A stretch of DNA of 37,103 bases, taken from Porphyromonadaceae bacterium UBA4702. Lineage in GTDB: Bacteria; Bacteroidota; Bacteroidia; Bacteroidales; Muribaculaceae. The stretch is from contig DHKE01000064.1 of the NCBI GenBank assembly GCA_002404675.1, forward strand, positions 1-37,103, in the 5' to 3' direction. The notes beneath the pieces are model-generated. The model did no database searches, was not told the DNA's origin, and was given only the letters and a program-made list of their open reading frames with translations. Positions within the stretch are counted from its first letter, which is position 1. The number at the start of each line of letters is the position of its first letter. Below are positions 1 to 8,566 of the stretch, in pieces. The position numbers and the translations under genes were made by a program.

Positions 1-2466
1 CTGGACGTGACCAAATGCACCAAGCTCGAAGACCTGTTCATAAACGGGTGCAGCTTCGAGCTGATCGACGTCTCACAGGCACCCGCCCTGCGCACTCTCA
101 ATGTGGCTGACAACAAAATCCGCAGCCTTGATCTGGGCAACAACACCAGCATAAGCACGCTCAACATATCCGGCAACCCCATGACGGTGCTCGATGTGTC
201 AAAGCTGCCGAGCATCTCTTCCCTCAACATCAGCAACACGCAGATTTCGCGCGTCGACTTGATGGAAGCATTCTTCCTGAAGTCATTCAACGCTTCGAAC
301 ACGCTGCTCGAGTTCGTTGACTTCAACGGCCTTCAGGCAAACCGTGTCGACCGCATTGACCTGCGCAACTGCCCCAACTTCACCCCCGAATCGATGAACT
401 ACACCCTGCGCACTGTCCCGGTAGCAAAGACAAGCTACGGCGAGCAGCCTAACCTGCTCATCGAAGGGTCTAACGGAGAACACGCAGACACCAGCTACCC
501 CACGAGCTCAGACTTCCAGTGGATATGCGACGTTCAGGGCGACGGCACTGCCACTAACTCTCCTGTTGCAGTAACTCTCGAAGGCGCGACTGACACCGGC
601 GAAAACAAGACCGGCTCACTCGAACACCTCTATTCGCATTTCGGCATGGGCCTGGACTACGACCTCGACGTGATGCAGACCGACGGCGGCAAGTTCATCC
701 TCTGCCAGTGGCAGGCACCGTACTTCCAGACAATACAGAGCGTTAACGAGACCGCACTCAAGGGTGTGCCCATGTATGTATATTCATACCCCGAAGAAGG
801 CAAGCGCTTCAAGAGCGTAACCGTGAACGGCAAGGAAATCTTCAGCCCATGGTTCATCGTTTCCGAGCCCTCTACCATCAAGGTGAACTACACTTCCGAA
901 ATGGCATCCGTATCGTTTGACGTCAAGCAGGGACAGGAAATGTCCATGCTTGTCAACACTGTCACCTCCGGCAGCTCTGTATGGGTAGACTGGGGCACTG
1001 GCGCACGCACTGAATACACCGGCCAGAACGCATACCTCTCCGGCAGCGACCGCCTCACCGGCTCTCGCATCGACGGCACCGCAGCCGGCACTCGCGTCAC
1101 TGTCTACGGCGACCTCGCCGGCGTTGACGTTTCAGGCTTCGGCGAATACGGCGTAGCAATGGGCCTGTGGGACAACCAGATCCAGGCAATGGACCTCTCC
1201 AACGCCCCCGACCTCAAATTCTTCAGCGGCTACTGGAACCCCATCAAGACTATCGACCTGTCACAGAACACTGCCCTCGAAGTCCTCAACCTCAGCTACA
1301 CCAGCCTGAAAACCATCGACCTGTCCCATAACCCGAACATAATCATGCTTGAGGCATACTCCGACTCATTCGGCGACGAAGAGGACGGCATCGCACTGCT
1401 CGACGCTATCGACGTCTCAAACATGCCCTATCTCCAGTATCTCGACGTGAAGGGCAACAACCTCACCTCACTCGACGTGACAAACAACAAATACCTAAAA
1501 TGGCTCTACGCCCAGAACAACAAGCTTACGTCAATCGATTTGTCAAAGAACACCGACCTCGTTGACATAAGCGTGTCACGCAACCAGATACCCAGCATCG
1601 ACCTGTCTCACAACAACGCGCTCACAGGACTGGCCATTGACGGCAACCTCCTGACCAGCCTTGACCTCTCCCAGAACCTGGAACTCGCGGACCTCTCTGT
1701 CTCCGGGAACGACATTCACTCGCTCGACCTGAGCAAGAACGCCCAGCTGCAGTTCATCTACATAAACGGCAACGGCATGACAGCTCCCGAGCTCAACGAG
1801 TTCTACTACACGCTGCCGCAGCGCATCGACAAGGGCGACGACGATGACGACCAGCCCAACCTGAGCTACAACCTCGCTGTCATCCAGGGCGGCGACGATA
1901 ACGACAAGCTGAACGATGCTACCCGCGCAGACTCCAGCATCGCCGTTGACCGCGGCTGGACTCCGAGCCACCAGGGCACTAACGGCGGCTGCGAATGGGC
2001 ATACCTCGACATCGTCAACCCGCTCCACGGCACTGTCAAGGTGGTTGACGCAGAGGGCAACGAGTACGCCAACGGCTCGAAGGTGACCAAATACCTTCCG
2101 CTGACTATCATCGCGACTCCCGACGCTGGTTATGCATACAGCACATACTCGCTCAACAACGAAGAGGCTGTCGGCAGCACCAATTTTGACATGCCCGGCA
2201 TCTACACCAAGCTCCGTGTATCATTCATCAAGGACGGCGGTGTTGACGACGCAGCAGCCGACGACATGACCATCACCGCAGTTCGCGGCGGCATCCACGT
2301 CTGCGCTGACCTCGCAGTTGCCACTGTCTACACAACCGACGGCATCATCGCAGAGGGCGACGTGACCGTAGAGGGCGACCACATGATCGAGCTCCAGCCC
2401 GGTTGCTACATCGTCCGCCTCAACTCCGGCAAGGCCGTACGCACCGCAAAGGTAATCGTGAAATAA
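1..2466 (+). CDS. Leucine-rich-repeat surface protein with type IX-like C-terminal tail (5' truncated)
   Basis: The reading frame is open from base 1, so the N-terminus and any signal peptide lie outside the window; the GTG at 7 is not a credible start. Two blocks of roughly 21-residue leucine-rich repeats are visible (units like LTSLDVTNNKYLKWLYAQN), one at the N-terminal edge and one covering about residues 395-610. Near the C-terminus a segment containing GTVKVVDAEGN and ATPDAGYAYS resembles a divergent InlB B-repeat domain. The last 70 residues (ending GCYIVRLNSGKAVRTAKVIVK without its first letters) resemble the beta-sandwich sorting tails of type IX secretion cargo. The likely role is a secreted or surface-attached protein that binds other proteins or glycans; the ligand is unknown. 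A hairpin terminator follows at once. Confidence 0.85.
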   Translation: MDVTKCTKLEDLFINGCSFELIDVSQAPALRTLNVADNKIRSLDLGNNTSISTLNISGNPMTVLDVSKLPSISSLNISNTQISRVDLMEAFFLKSFNASNTLLEFVDFNGLQANRVDRIDLRNCPNFTPESMNYTLRTVPVAKTSYGEQPNLLIEGSNGEHADTSYPTSSDFQWICDVQGDGTATNSPVAVTLEGATDTGENKTGSLEHLYSHFGMGLDYDLDVMQTDGGKFILCQWQAPYFQTIQSVNETALKGVPMYVYSYPEEGKRFKSVTVNGKEIFSPWFIVSEPSTIKVNYTSEMASVSFDVKQGQEMSMLVNTVTSGSSVWVDWGTGARTEYTGQNAYLSGSDRLTGSRIDGTAAGTRVTVYGDLAGVDVSGFGEYGVAMGLWDNQIQAMDLSNAPDLKFFSGYWNPIKTIDLSQNTALEVLNLSYTSLKTIDLSHNPNIIMLEAYSDSFGDEEDGIALLDAIDVSNMPYLQYLDVKGNNLTSLDVTNNKYLKWLYAQNNKLTSIDLSKNTDLVDISVSRNQIPSIDLSHNNALTGLAIDGNLLTSLDLSQNLELADLSVSGNDIHSLDLSKNAQLQFIYINGNGMTAPELNEFYYTLPQRIDKGDDDDDQPNLSYNLAVIQGGDDNDKLNDATRADSSIAVDRGWTPSHQGTNGGCEWAYLDIVNPLHGTVKVVDAEGNEYANGSKVTKYLPLTIIATPDAGYAYSTYSLNNEEAVGSTNFDMPGIYTKLRVSFIKDGGVDDAAADDMTITAVRGGIHVCADLAVATVYTTDGIIAEGDVTVEGDHMIELQPGCYIVRLNSGKAVRTAKVIVK

Positions 2467-2488
2467 CCCCGAACACTGAAATACAGAC

Positions 2489-2526
2489 AAAGCCCGGGAC
2501 TGCGGCAACACCCGGTCCCAGGCTTT
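2489..2526 (+). terminator. Hairpin terminator after the LRR gene
   Basis: AAAGCC and GGGAC on the left pair with GTCCC and GGCTTT on the right, with one internal mismatch and a loop of about 14 nt. The hairpin starts 22 nt after the stop codon. The T-run is short, so termination strength is uncertain. Confidence 0.55.
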
Positions 2527-2562
2527 GCCTTACATACTTGACAACCACTTAAATAAACAATC

Positions 2563-5403
2563 ATGAACAAACTTTACGCAACAATGCTTGCCGCACTCGT
2601 CACCCTGCCGATGCTGGGACAGAGCAAGACGGTGCCGTACAGCAGCGACATCGGTGTCAACAACGCCGTTGACCCTGAATGGGAAACAGTGAACAACACC
2701 CGCGGAGCCAACGGCTTCACATGGGACCGGCAGACAACAGATTTCTCAACCCCAGGCACACTGGGCGGCGTATACCACGCATACGACAGCGACTATGCTG
2801 CCGACTGCTGGGTGATGTCGCCGATGATTACCCTCACCGCCGGCACTCAATACACCGTCAAGCTGTGGACAAAGACCCGCGGACTCGACTCGGAAAAATA
2901 CGAAGTACGCATGGCATCTGAGCGCACTTCCGCAGCCATGAAAGCCGGCACACAGCTGATACGCAACGAGGACTACCTGCACTCGTCAGACTTCGAGCTG
3001 CAACAGATTACAGTCACCGTTCCAGCCACCGGCGACTACTCCTTCGGCATACACTGCTTCAGTGACGCCAACTCATACGACTTCTACGTAACCGGCTTCT
3101 CCATCACAGGCGAAGGCGGCGACCAGCCCGACCCGGGGCCGACTCCCTCAACCGCCAAGGCTCTCCCTTACGAGGACGACTTCAGCAGCGAGACCACATT
3201 CGCCGCTGACTGGAAGTCCGTAGCCGGCCCTGACGCTGCCACGACAGCGGCTTGGAGCTACAACTCGTACTCCAAGTATGCAGAGTTCGACTCAGCCACC
3301 GGCATAAAGGAGGACAACTGGCTCGTGTCTCCGGCTATCAACTTCGACACTGCCGGCGAATACATGCTCAAAGCCACCTGCACTATCTACGGCGACCTCG
3401 GATTTGCCCTCGGCACTTCCGACACAGACATGAGCGGATACACCGAGCTGGCTTCGTATGAAGGCCTCACCGAGTTCAACAAGGAGTGCGAAGTGCCCTT
3501 CACAGTCACCACTCCCGGCAACTACCACATCGCATTCCACGCCAAAGCCGAGACTGGCACATACATGGGCTACCGCATCAATTATGTCAAGGTGTTGAAA
3601 AACGACCCCGTGCCGGCACTCGTGACCGACCTTACTGCCGCGCCGCAGGGCGAGGAGCTGAAAGTCAACCTGACATGGACCAACCCCGCCGTTGACCAGA
3701 AAGGCAACGCGCTGACAGAGCCGCTGACCGTCAAGCTGTACCGCAACGGCGAGCAGTTCCGCGAAATCAGCAACTGCACAGCCGGCGCAGCACAGGGTAT
3801 CACCGACCAGCCCGAAGCTGCCGGCGTATACTCATACTATGTAATGGCATACAACGGCAACGGCTGCATCGACAGCGACCCGATCACCGTCAATGCCGGA
3901 TATGTGGGACACCCCGTAGCCGCTATGCCCTACGCCTTTGACGCCACAACTGCCGGAGAAAACGAGTACGGTATGTTCACCGTGCTCGACGGAAACGCCG
4001 ACGGCAACACATGGGTGTTCGACGCGGCAAGCTGGAGCAAGTCGTTCATGTCAAAAATGCCAGCAGACACGGAGGCAAACGAATACCTCGCCACCCCCTA
4101 CCTGCAACTTCCCCAGGGCTACTACCGCATCAAAGTCAGCATCAACGCCCGCTTCAACAGCTATCAGATAGGCTATGCTACTGACCGCCACAACATCGCT
4201 TCGACATTCACACGGCTCGACGAGGTAGAGGACGTGCAAGAATACGGCTACCAGACCCGCGAAGTGGTGATGGACGCTTATAACGAAGGCGAATATGTCA
4301 TCGTAGTACGCCACATCGGCACGACATCAAGCTCCGCATACTCTGACATCAAGGTCCAAAGCATCGAGGTCAACACACAGGCTGTCCTGCCGGAGCATGT
4401 CCTCGGACTGAGAGCAAATGTCCTCGAAAACAAGTCTGTTTCCGTAGAATGGCAAAACCCGACACTCGACATCGCACGCAGGAACCTTGACGACAACGAG
4501 CCGCTCGGCTACACCGTATACTGCGACGGCACAGCTATCCACACCGAGGCGGTATCATCACTCCACACCCCCGGCATCCGTGAGACATACGTCGCAAGCG
4601 ACCTCACCCCGGGCTTGCACAAGTTCTCCGTAGTGATACGCAACGCCAACGGCGAGGCCGAGGGAGAAGCTCCCTACGACGTGGCTTACACAGGCGACTT
4701 CACAGCCATACCCTACATCACTACCGACTTCACTGGCTGGCAGGTGGTGTCAGAGACATCTCCTTACAACACCTGGACACGAAATGAGGAAACATCACTG
4801 TACTCCTGGAGCAAATACTACGGCGACCCCGACCCTGTATTCCTCACCTCCCCCTACTTCAAGCTCGAGGACGGACGTACTTACATAGTCAAGGTGACTG
4901 CAACAACAGGCGACGAAGACATGCAATGGCTGCTGGGCGCAGCAAAGGCCGCTGACCCCATGGCAATGTACGGCATCCTCACAGCAACCACTCCCGCCGG
5001 AACTACCACAGAACACTCCTTCAAGGTAAAGGCCAAGGGAGCGACACCATACTCAGCAAGCGACGGTGACAATGACGAGACTGTCTACTACATGAACCCC
5101 GAGAGCAGCGTATTCAGCATCGCTCCGCTGTCTCTGGGCAAGGTGACTGTCAACGCTTTCAGCATAGACTATGACATCGACACAGCTGTTGACAACATCT
5201 GCGCCGAGGGCGGCATGACATACCGCGACGGCATGCTCCACATCGCAGGACAGGCCACAGGCCTGACCGTATGCGACCTGGCAGGACGTGTCCTCCTCTC
5301 CATGCCCGCATGCACAGGCAGCATCGCTCTCGACGGCGAGGGCATCATGATAGCCACCGCGACAATCGGCGGCAAGACCGTGACACTGAAAGTGATGAGA
5401 TAA
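2563..5403 (+). CDS. Secreted adhesin-like protein with fibronectin type III domains and type IX-like tail
   Basis: This 946-residue protein begins with a signal peptide (MNKLYATMLAALVTLPMLGQ). The rest alternates beta-rich jelly-roll-like modules of the cleaved-adhesin/choice-of-anchor type (features such as DCWVMSPMITL and EDNWLVSPAINF) with two fibronectin-III-like domains: one starting at PALVTDLTAAPQGEELKVNL and one at LPEHVLGLRANVLENKSVSV. The C-terminal 70 residues (AVDNICAEGG to VTLKVMR) look like a type IX sorting tail. The start is preceded by an AT-rich leader with no Shine-Dalgarno sequence, as usual in Bacteroidetes. It is probably exported across the outer membrane and may bind or process host or dietary glycoproteins. 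I see no catalytic motif. The domain calls are by pattern; the exact family is uncertain. Confidence 0.85.
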   Translation: MNKLYATMLAALVTLPMLGQSKTVPYSSDIGVNNAVDPEWETVNNTRGANGFTWDRQTTDFSTPGTLGGVYHAYDSDYAADCWVMSPMITLTAGTQYTVKLWTKTRGLDSEKYEVRMASERTSAAMKAGTQLIRNEDYLHSSDFELQQITVTVPATGDYSFGIHCFSDANSYDFYVTGFSITGEGGDQPDPGPTPSTAKALPYEDDFSSETTFAADWKSVAGPDAATTAAWSYNSYSKYAEFDSATGIKEDNWLVSPAINFDTAGEYMLKATCTIYGDLGFALGTSDTDMSGYTELASYEGLTEFNKECEVPFTVTTPGNYHIAFHAKAETGTYMGYRINYVKVLKNDPVPALVTDLTAAPQGEELKVNLTWTNPAVDQKGNALTEPLTVKLYRNGEQFREISNCTAGAAQGITDQPEAAGVYSYYVMAYNGNGCIDSDPITVNAGYVGHPVAAMPYAFDATTAGENEYGMFTVLDGNADGNTWVFDAASWSKSFMSKMPADTEANEYLATPYLQLPQGYYRIKVSINARFNSYQIGYATDRHNIASTFTRLDEVEDVQEYGYQTREVVMDAYNEGEYVIVVRHIGTTSSSAYSDIKVQSIEVNTQAVLPEHVLGLRANVLENKSVSVEWQNPTLDIARRNLDDNEPLGYTVYCDGTAIHTEAVSSLHTPGIRETYVASDLTPGLHKFSVVIRNANGEAEGEAPYDVAYTGDFTAIPYITTDFTGWQVVSETSPYNTWTRNEETSLYSWSKYYGDPDPVFLTSPYFKLEDGRTYIVKVTATTGDEDMQWLLGAAKAADPMAMYGILTATTPAGTTTEHSFKVKAKGATPYSASDGDNDETVYYMNPESSVFSIAPLSLGKVTVNAFSIDYDIDTAVDNICAEGGMTYRDGMLHIAGQATGLTVCDLAGRVLLSMPACTGSIALDGEGIMIATATIGGKTVTLKVMR

Positions 5404-5428
5404 TTCCCTTTTCAAGCGACACAAGCCT

Positions 5429-5460
5429 GGAGGGCGCATCTGCAATATGGTGCGCCCTCC
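5429..5460 (+). terminator. Hairpin terminator after the adhesin-like gene
   Basis: A perfect 10-bp stem, GGAGGGCGCA with TGCGCCCTCC, encloses a 12-nt loop and is followed by ATTCTTT. It lies 25 nt after the stop codon. Confidence 0.8.
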
Positions 5461-5534
5461 ATTCTTTATGCGCCAGATGAAGCTTAACCGTATTTCAGGC
5501 TACTGCTAAATCGGCGTTAAATCAGCGGTTTGCA

Positions 5535-5565
5535 TTTGATGTGCAAAATTAATGTGTTAATTTCG
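5535..5565 (+). promoter_or_regulatory. Probable promoter of the barrel-protein gene
   Basis: TTTG at 5535-5538 and TAATTTCG at 5558-5565 are separated by 19 bp. This matches the Bacteroidetes primary sigma factor pattern (TTTG, 19-21 bp, TAnnTTTG) with one deviation in the -7 box. The predicted transcript start is about 25 nt upstream of the ATG at 5599. Confidence 0.5.
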
Positions 5566-5598
5566 CAGTCGATTTAACACTAACGCAATAAGAGATTT

Positions 5599-8064
5599 AT
5601 GAAGAGAATAATGACCTTGGCACTTTGGGGACTGACTATGCCGCTCGCCGTAATGGCCAAAGGCAACGTCTCCGGGACTGTCTTCAAAAACGGAGACGGA
5701 ACGCCCATCGACTTCGCCGTAGTCCAGCTGATTGACGCCAAGACCTCGCAGCCCACCGCATACGGTGCCCAGACCGACGAGGACGGAAACTTCACCATCC
5801 CTGATGTCAAGGACGGTGAATACATAGTACGCATCACCAACCTCGGCTCCGTGCCCCAAGAGCGCACAGTCACCATCGCCGGAGGCAATGCCTCAATAGG
5901 CAAAGTCGGCCTCTCCGACGACGAAAAGATGCTCGAGGAGGTCGTCGTAACCGGCGTGAAAGGGCAGATGCACTTCGAGCTCGACCGCAAAGTCTTCAAC
6001 GTAGACAGCAACATCGCCTCCGCCGGCTCGTCAGCCTCGGAGCTGCTCGAGAACATACCCTCCGTAGAGGTAGACCAGGACGGCGAAGTATCGCTGCGAG
6101 GCAACTCCTCCGTAACAGTGTGGATAAACGGCAAGGAGTCGGGCATGACCTCCGACAACCGCGCGCAGATACTCGAGCAGATACCCGCCGAGACCATCGA
6201 CCGCATCGAGGTAATAACCAACCCCTCCGCCAAGTACAACCCCGAAGGCACAGCCGGCATCATCAACATCATCCTCAAAAATGACCTGCGCACCGGCTAC
6301 TTCGGAAGCGCGGAGGCAGGAGCCAACTCACGGGGCGGCGCCAACGTCAACGGCAACATCAACTACAACGTCGGACGCTTCGAGACATTCGCCGGCCTCG
6401 GCCTGCGAATGCGCCACAACAAGGGCGGCTCTGAAAGCCGCCGCCTGTTCGACAACGGCGACTACCTCAACTCTGACGCTACATCGCGCAACCACGGCGA
6501 CAACATATTCCTCCGCCTCGGCGCGACATGGCACGTCACCGACCGCGACGACATCTACGCAAGCGGCTTCGCGATGTTCGGGCACCGCTGGGGACACTCG
6601 CAGACACAATACGCCTCCACCGTCCCCGGACAGTGGCGCAGCAACTCCAACCTCTCGCGCGAGAACAGCGACAGCCAGGGCGCGCACATCGAGTGGGGAT
6701 ACAAGCACTCATGGAACAGCTCCCACACCCTCGACGCCAACGTGTCGTTCAACCGCTGGGGAGGCCCGATGTGGACAGGCTACAGCCAGGAGCAGACATT
6801 CGAGGACGGCAGCATCGCGTCCGTATATCAGGAGGAAGACCAGCACATAAACACAAACATCTGGGAAGCCAAGCTCGACTACACCAACCAGCTCACCAAA
6901 TGGCTCAAGCTCGAAGCCGGATACAACGGCAACTACAGCCACGAGAACACCCCCGTATCAATCCTGACCGGCACGGCGCAGGACAACGCCACGCTCGACC
7001 CAAGGCTCTACAACCGGTTCATATACAACAACAACGTCTCAGCCCTCTACTTCACGCTCGGCGGAAAGTACCGCTCGTTCAGCTTCTCCGCCGGCCTGCG
7101 CTCCGAGTCATGGCAGGTGCGCACACGCTCCCTCGGCTACGGACAGGCCAAGGCAGACGTGCCTGAATACAAGAAGAACTTCTTCGCCCTCTTCCCCTCC
7201 GCGTTCATCTCATGGTCGCTGCCACACGACAACGAACTGCAGCTCAACTACACGCGCCGTCTGCGCCGCCCCTGGGGGCCGCAGCTCAACTCGTTCCGCA
7301 ACATCGAAGACCCGACAAACATACACATGGGTAATCCCGAACTCGAACCCGAGTACACCAACTCATTCGAACTCAACTACATCAAGTCATGGACCCAGCA
7401 CATGGTTTCGCTCTCCGCATACGTCCGCACGTCAGACAACATGATCAGCCACATATCATTCATGGGAGAATCATCCATCACCCCGGGCGAGCAGACCATG
7501 TACCTCTCACACGCCAACGTCGGCAAGCAGGTCAACTCCGGCTGCGAAATCGTAGTCAAGAACAACCTCTTCAACCGCGTCCTTGACCTGACCACAACCG
7601 CAAACCTCTACAACAACCATATCAGCGCATGGAGCACGATTTACCCCATGGACGGCGTGGACTACAAAATCTCCGGCACGCGCCAGAACAGCTTCGCTTG
7701 GGACATCCGCTGCATGGCATCTGTACGCATGCCATGGGGCCTGTCGTTCCAGGCAACGGGACGATACAACTCGCGAACATTCACCGCGCAAGGCACACGC
7801 GAACCCGGCTGGGATATAGAGGCCGGCATACGCAAGACGGCCGGTAACTGGTCATTCTCGCTCAACTGCCGCGACATCTTCAACTCGCGCCGCATGCACA
7901 ACTTCACCTACGGCGACGGCTACAGCCAAGAGGACAAACGCTGGCGAAGCGGGCGCACTCTGCGGCTGACCATCAAATACAGCTTCGGCAACATGAAGTC
8001 ACGCAAGAACGCGCTGCTCAACGACCAGGAACCCATCGACGCAAGCGGATACGGCGGCGATTGA
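5599..8064 (+). CDS. Outer-membrane beta-barrel protein, TonB-dependent receptor type
   Basis: The 821-residue protein has a signal peptide (MKRIMTLALWGLTMPLAVMA). A CarboxypepD-regulatory-like beta-sandwich follows at about residues 23-110, then a TonB-box-like EEVVVTG and a plug domain (about 115-230) with LRGNSSVTVWINGK and ITNPSAKYNPEGTAGIINII. The remainder is a barrel rich in alternating aromatic residues. This order fits the OMP_b-brl_3 family (outer membrane protein beta-barrel family) rather than a classical SusC. It sits in the outer membrane and probably takes up or exports a ligand using TonB energy; no SusD partner is adjacent, so the substrate cannot be guessed. A probable promoter and a terminator suggest a single-gene transcript. 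Confidence 0.9.
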   Translation: MKRIMTLALWGLTMPLAVMAKGNVSGTVFKNGDGTPIDFAVVQLIDAKTSQPTAYGAQTDEDGNFTIPDVKDGEYIVRITNLGSVPQERTVTIAGGNASIGKVGLSDDEKMLEEVVVTGVKGQMHFELDRKVFNVDSNIASAGSSASELLENIPSVEVDQDGEVSLRGNSSVTVWINGKESGMTSDNRAQILEQIPAETIDRIEVITNPSAKYNPEGTAGIINIILKNDLRTGYFGSAEAGANSRGGANVNGNINYNVGRFETFAGLGLRMRHNKGGSESRRLFDNGDYLNSDATSRNHGDNIFLRLGATWHVTDRDDIYASGFAMFGHRWGHSQTQYASTVPGQWRSNSNLSRENSDSQGAHIEWGYKHSWNSSHTLDANVSFNRWGGPMWTGYSQEQTFEDGSIASVYQEEDQHINTNIWEAKLDYTNQLTKWLKLEAGYNGNYSHENTPVSILTGTAQDNATLDPRLYNRFIYNNNVSALYFTLGGKYRSFSFSAGLRSESWQVRTRSLGYGQAKADVPEYKKNFFALFPSAFISWSLPHDNELQLNYTRRLRRPWGPQLNSFRNIEDPTNIHMGNPELEPEYTNSFELNYIKSWTQHMVSLSAYVRTSDNMISHISFMGESSITPGEQTMYLSHANVGKQVNSGCEIVVKNNLFNRVLDLTTTANLYNNHISAWSTIYPMDGVDYKISGTRQNSFAWDIRCMASVRMPWGLSFQATGRYNSRTFTAQGTREPGWDIEAGIRKTAGNWSFSLNCRDIFNSRRMHNFTYGDGYSQEDKRWRSGRTLRLTIKYSFGNMKSRKNALLNDQEPIDASGYGGD

Positions 8065-8106
8065 CGCACCGCACGCGCATTCGCGCTGCATGACACCATA
8101 CACCCG

Positions 8107-8130
8107 GGGCGGCACTTTCAAATGCCGCCC
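8107..8130 (+). terminator. Hairpin terminator after the barrel-protein gene
   Basis: A perfect 8-bp stem GGGCGGCA with TGCCGCCC encloses an 8-nt loop, 42 nt after the stop codon. No T-run follows closely, so it may rely on other factors or act as an mRNA 3' stabiliser. Confidence 0.55.
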
Positions 8131-8136
8131 TCGCTG

Positions 8137-8205
8137 TTATATGCCCAATAAACCTTCGTGCTTTCCGAGTGCGCGGAACTCTCCGAGCTCTCGCCTTTGT
8201 CCCAT
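8137..8205 (-). CDS. Possible 22-residue small ORF on a leftward transcript
   Basis: On the minus strand an ATG at 8205 opens 22 codons ending in TAA at 8137. The peptide is charged (starts MGQRRELGEF) and not recognised. The only reason to list it is that it lies about 50 nt downstream of a good leftward promoter (8259-8289). It may equally be a chance frame in a small RNA. Confidence 0.2.
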   Translation of the reverse strand: MGQRRELGEFRALGKHEGLLGI

Positions 8206-8228
8206 AATTCGCCTTGCTACAAATGCAC

Positions 8229-8420
8229 TTCTCTCCGTAAGAGAAATTTTCGGTTTTGCAAAGTTAGCGTAAACTTCTGATTTTTACAATACTTGACCGC
8301 ATTTTACCACTGCCTTTTTTACCTCAAAAAGGCTATTCTGTGCGCTTCTCTTGCGCAATTTCAATCTCAATATTCTGACAGTTAGCGTCTTGCCGCCATG
8401 AATTTCTCTTACGGAGAGAA
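8229..8420. repeat. Mirror-image pair of hairpin elements flanking the intergenic centre
   Basis: A 20-bp sequence at 8229-8248 (TTCTCTCCGTAAGAGAAATT) recurs as its exact reverse complement at 8401-8420, with 152 bp between. Each arm is itself a dyad (TTCTCT, five bases, AGAGAA) that would fold as a 6-bp hairpin in RNA. Similarity extends a few bases outside each arm (ATGCA next to both). The right copy lies in the upstream region of the ten-gene operon, the left copy at the start of the leftward transcript. They could be operators for a dimeric regulator or matched 5'-leader hairpins. Confidence 0.7.
8259..8289 (-). promoter_or_regulatory. Leftward promoter in the gap before the srf-like operon
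   Basis: Read on the minus strand, TTG at 8289-8287 is followed after exactly 20 bp by TAACTTTG at 8266-8259, a full Bacteroidetes -7 box. Transcription would start near 8252, running into the left hairpin element and toward the 3' end of the barrel-protein gene. No substantial minus-strand gene lies there, so the product is a small RNA, a very short mRNA, or antisense RNA. Confidence 0.5.
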
Positions 8421-8457
8421 ACTGCATACACGAGCCGCCAACTCACTGATTACCATA

Positions 8458-8481
8458 GCGTAAGGAGTTTTACGCCGTAAA
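8458..8481. promoter_or_regulatory. Nested dyad sites upstream of the srf-like operon
   Basis: GCGTAA (8458-8463) and TTACGC (8470-8475) form one dyad. A second, perfect 13-bp dyad TTTACGCCGTAAA (8469-8481) overlaps it. The site is about 90 bp upstream of the first gene of the operon, a typical place for an operator. I could not find a good rightward TAnnTTTG box between here and the start codon. Confidence 0.35.
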
Positions 8482-8566
8482 GTGACACGGCAAGAGATGT
8501 CCTGTTTGACTGCTCGCGTTGCCTCTCTCCGTGACAGAAGCGCTCGAATGAACTAAAACAGATTTT

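Noticed and set aside
5580..6293. Minus-strand open frame over the barrel-protein gene
   Set aside because: Ser/Thr-rich low-complexity translation typical of antisense of a GC-rich gene.
8312..8333. GCCTTTTT...AAAAAGGC hairpin as a terminator
   Set aside because: It lies between divergent promoters with no gene ending nearby, so a terminator role has no transcript to act on; it may just be part of the regulatory region.
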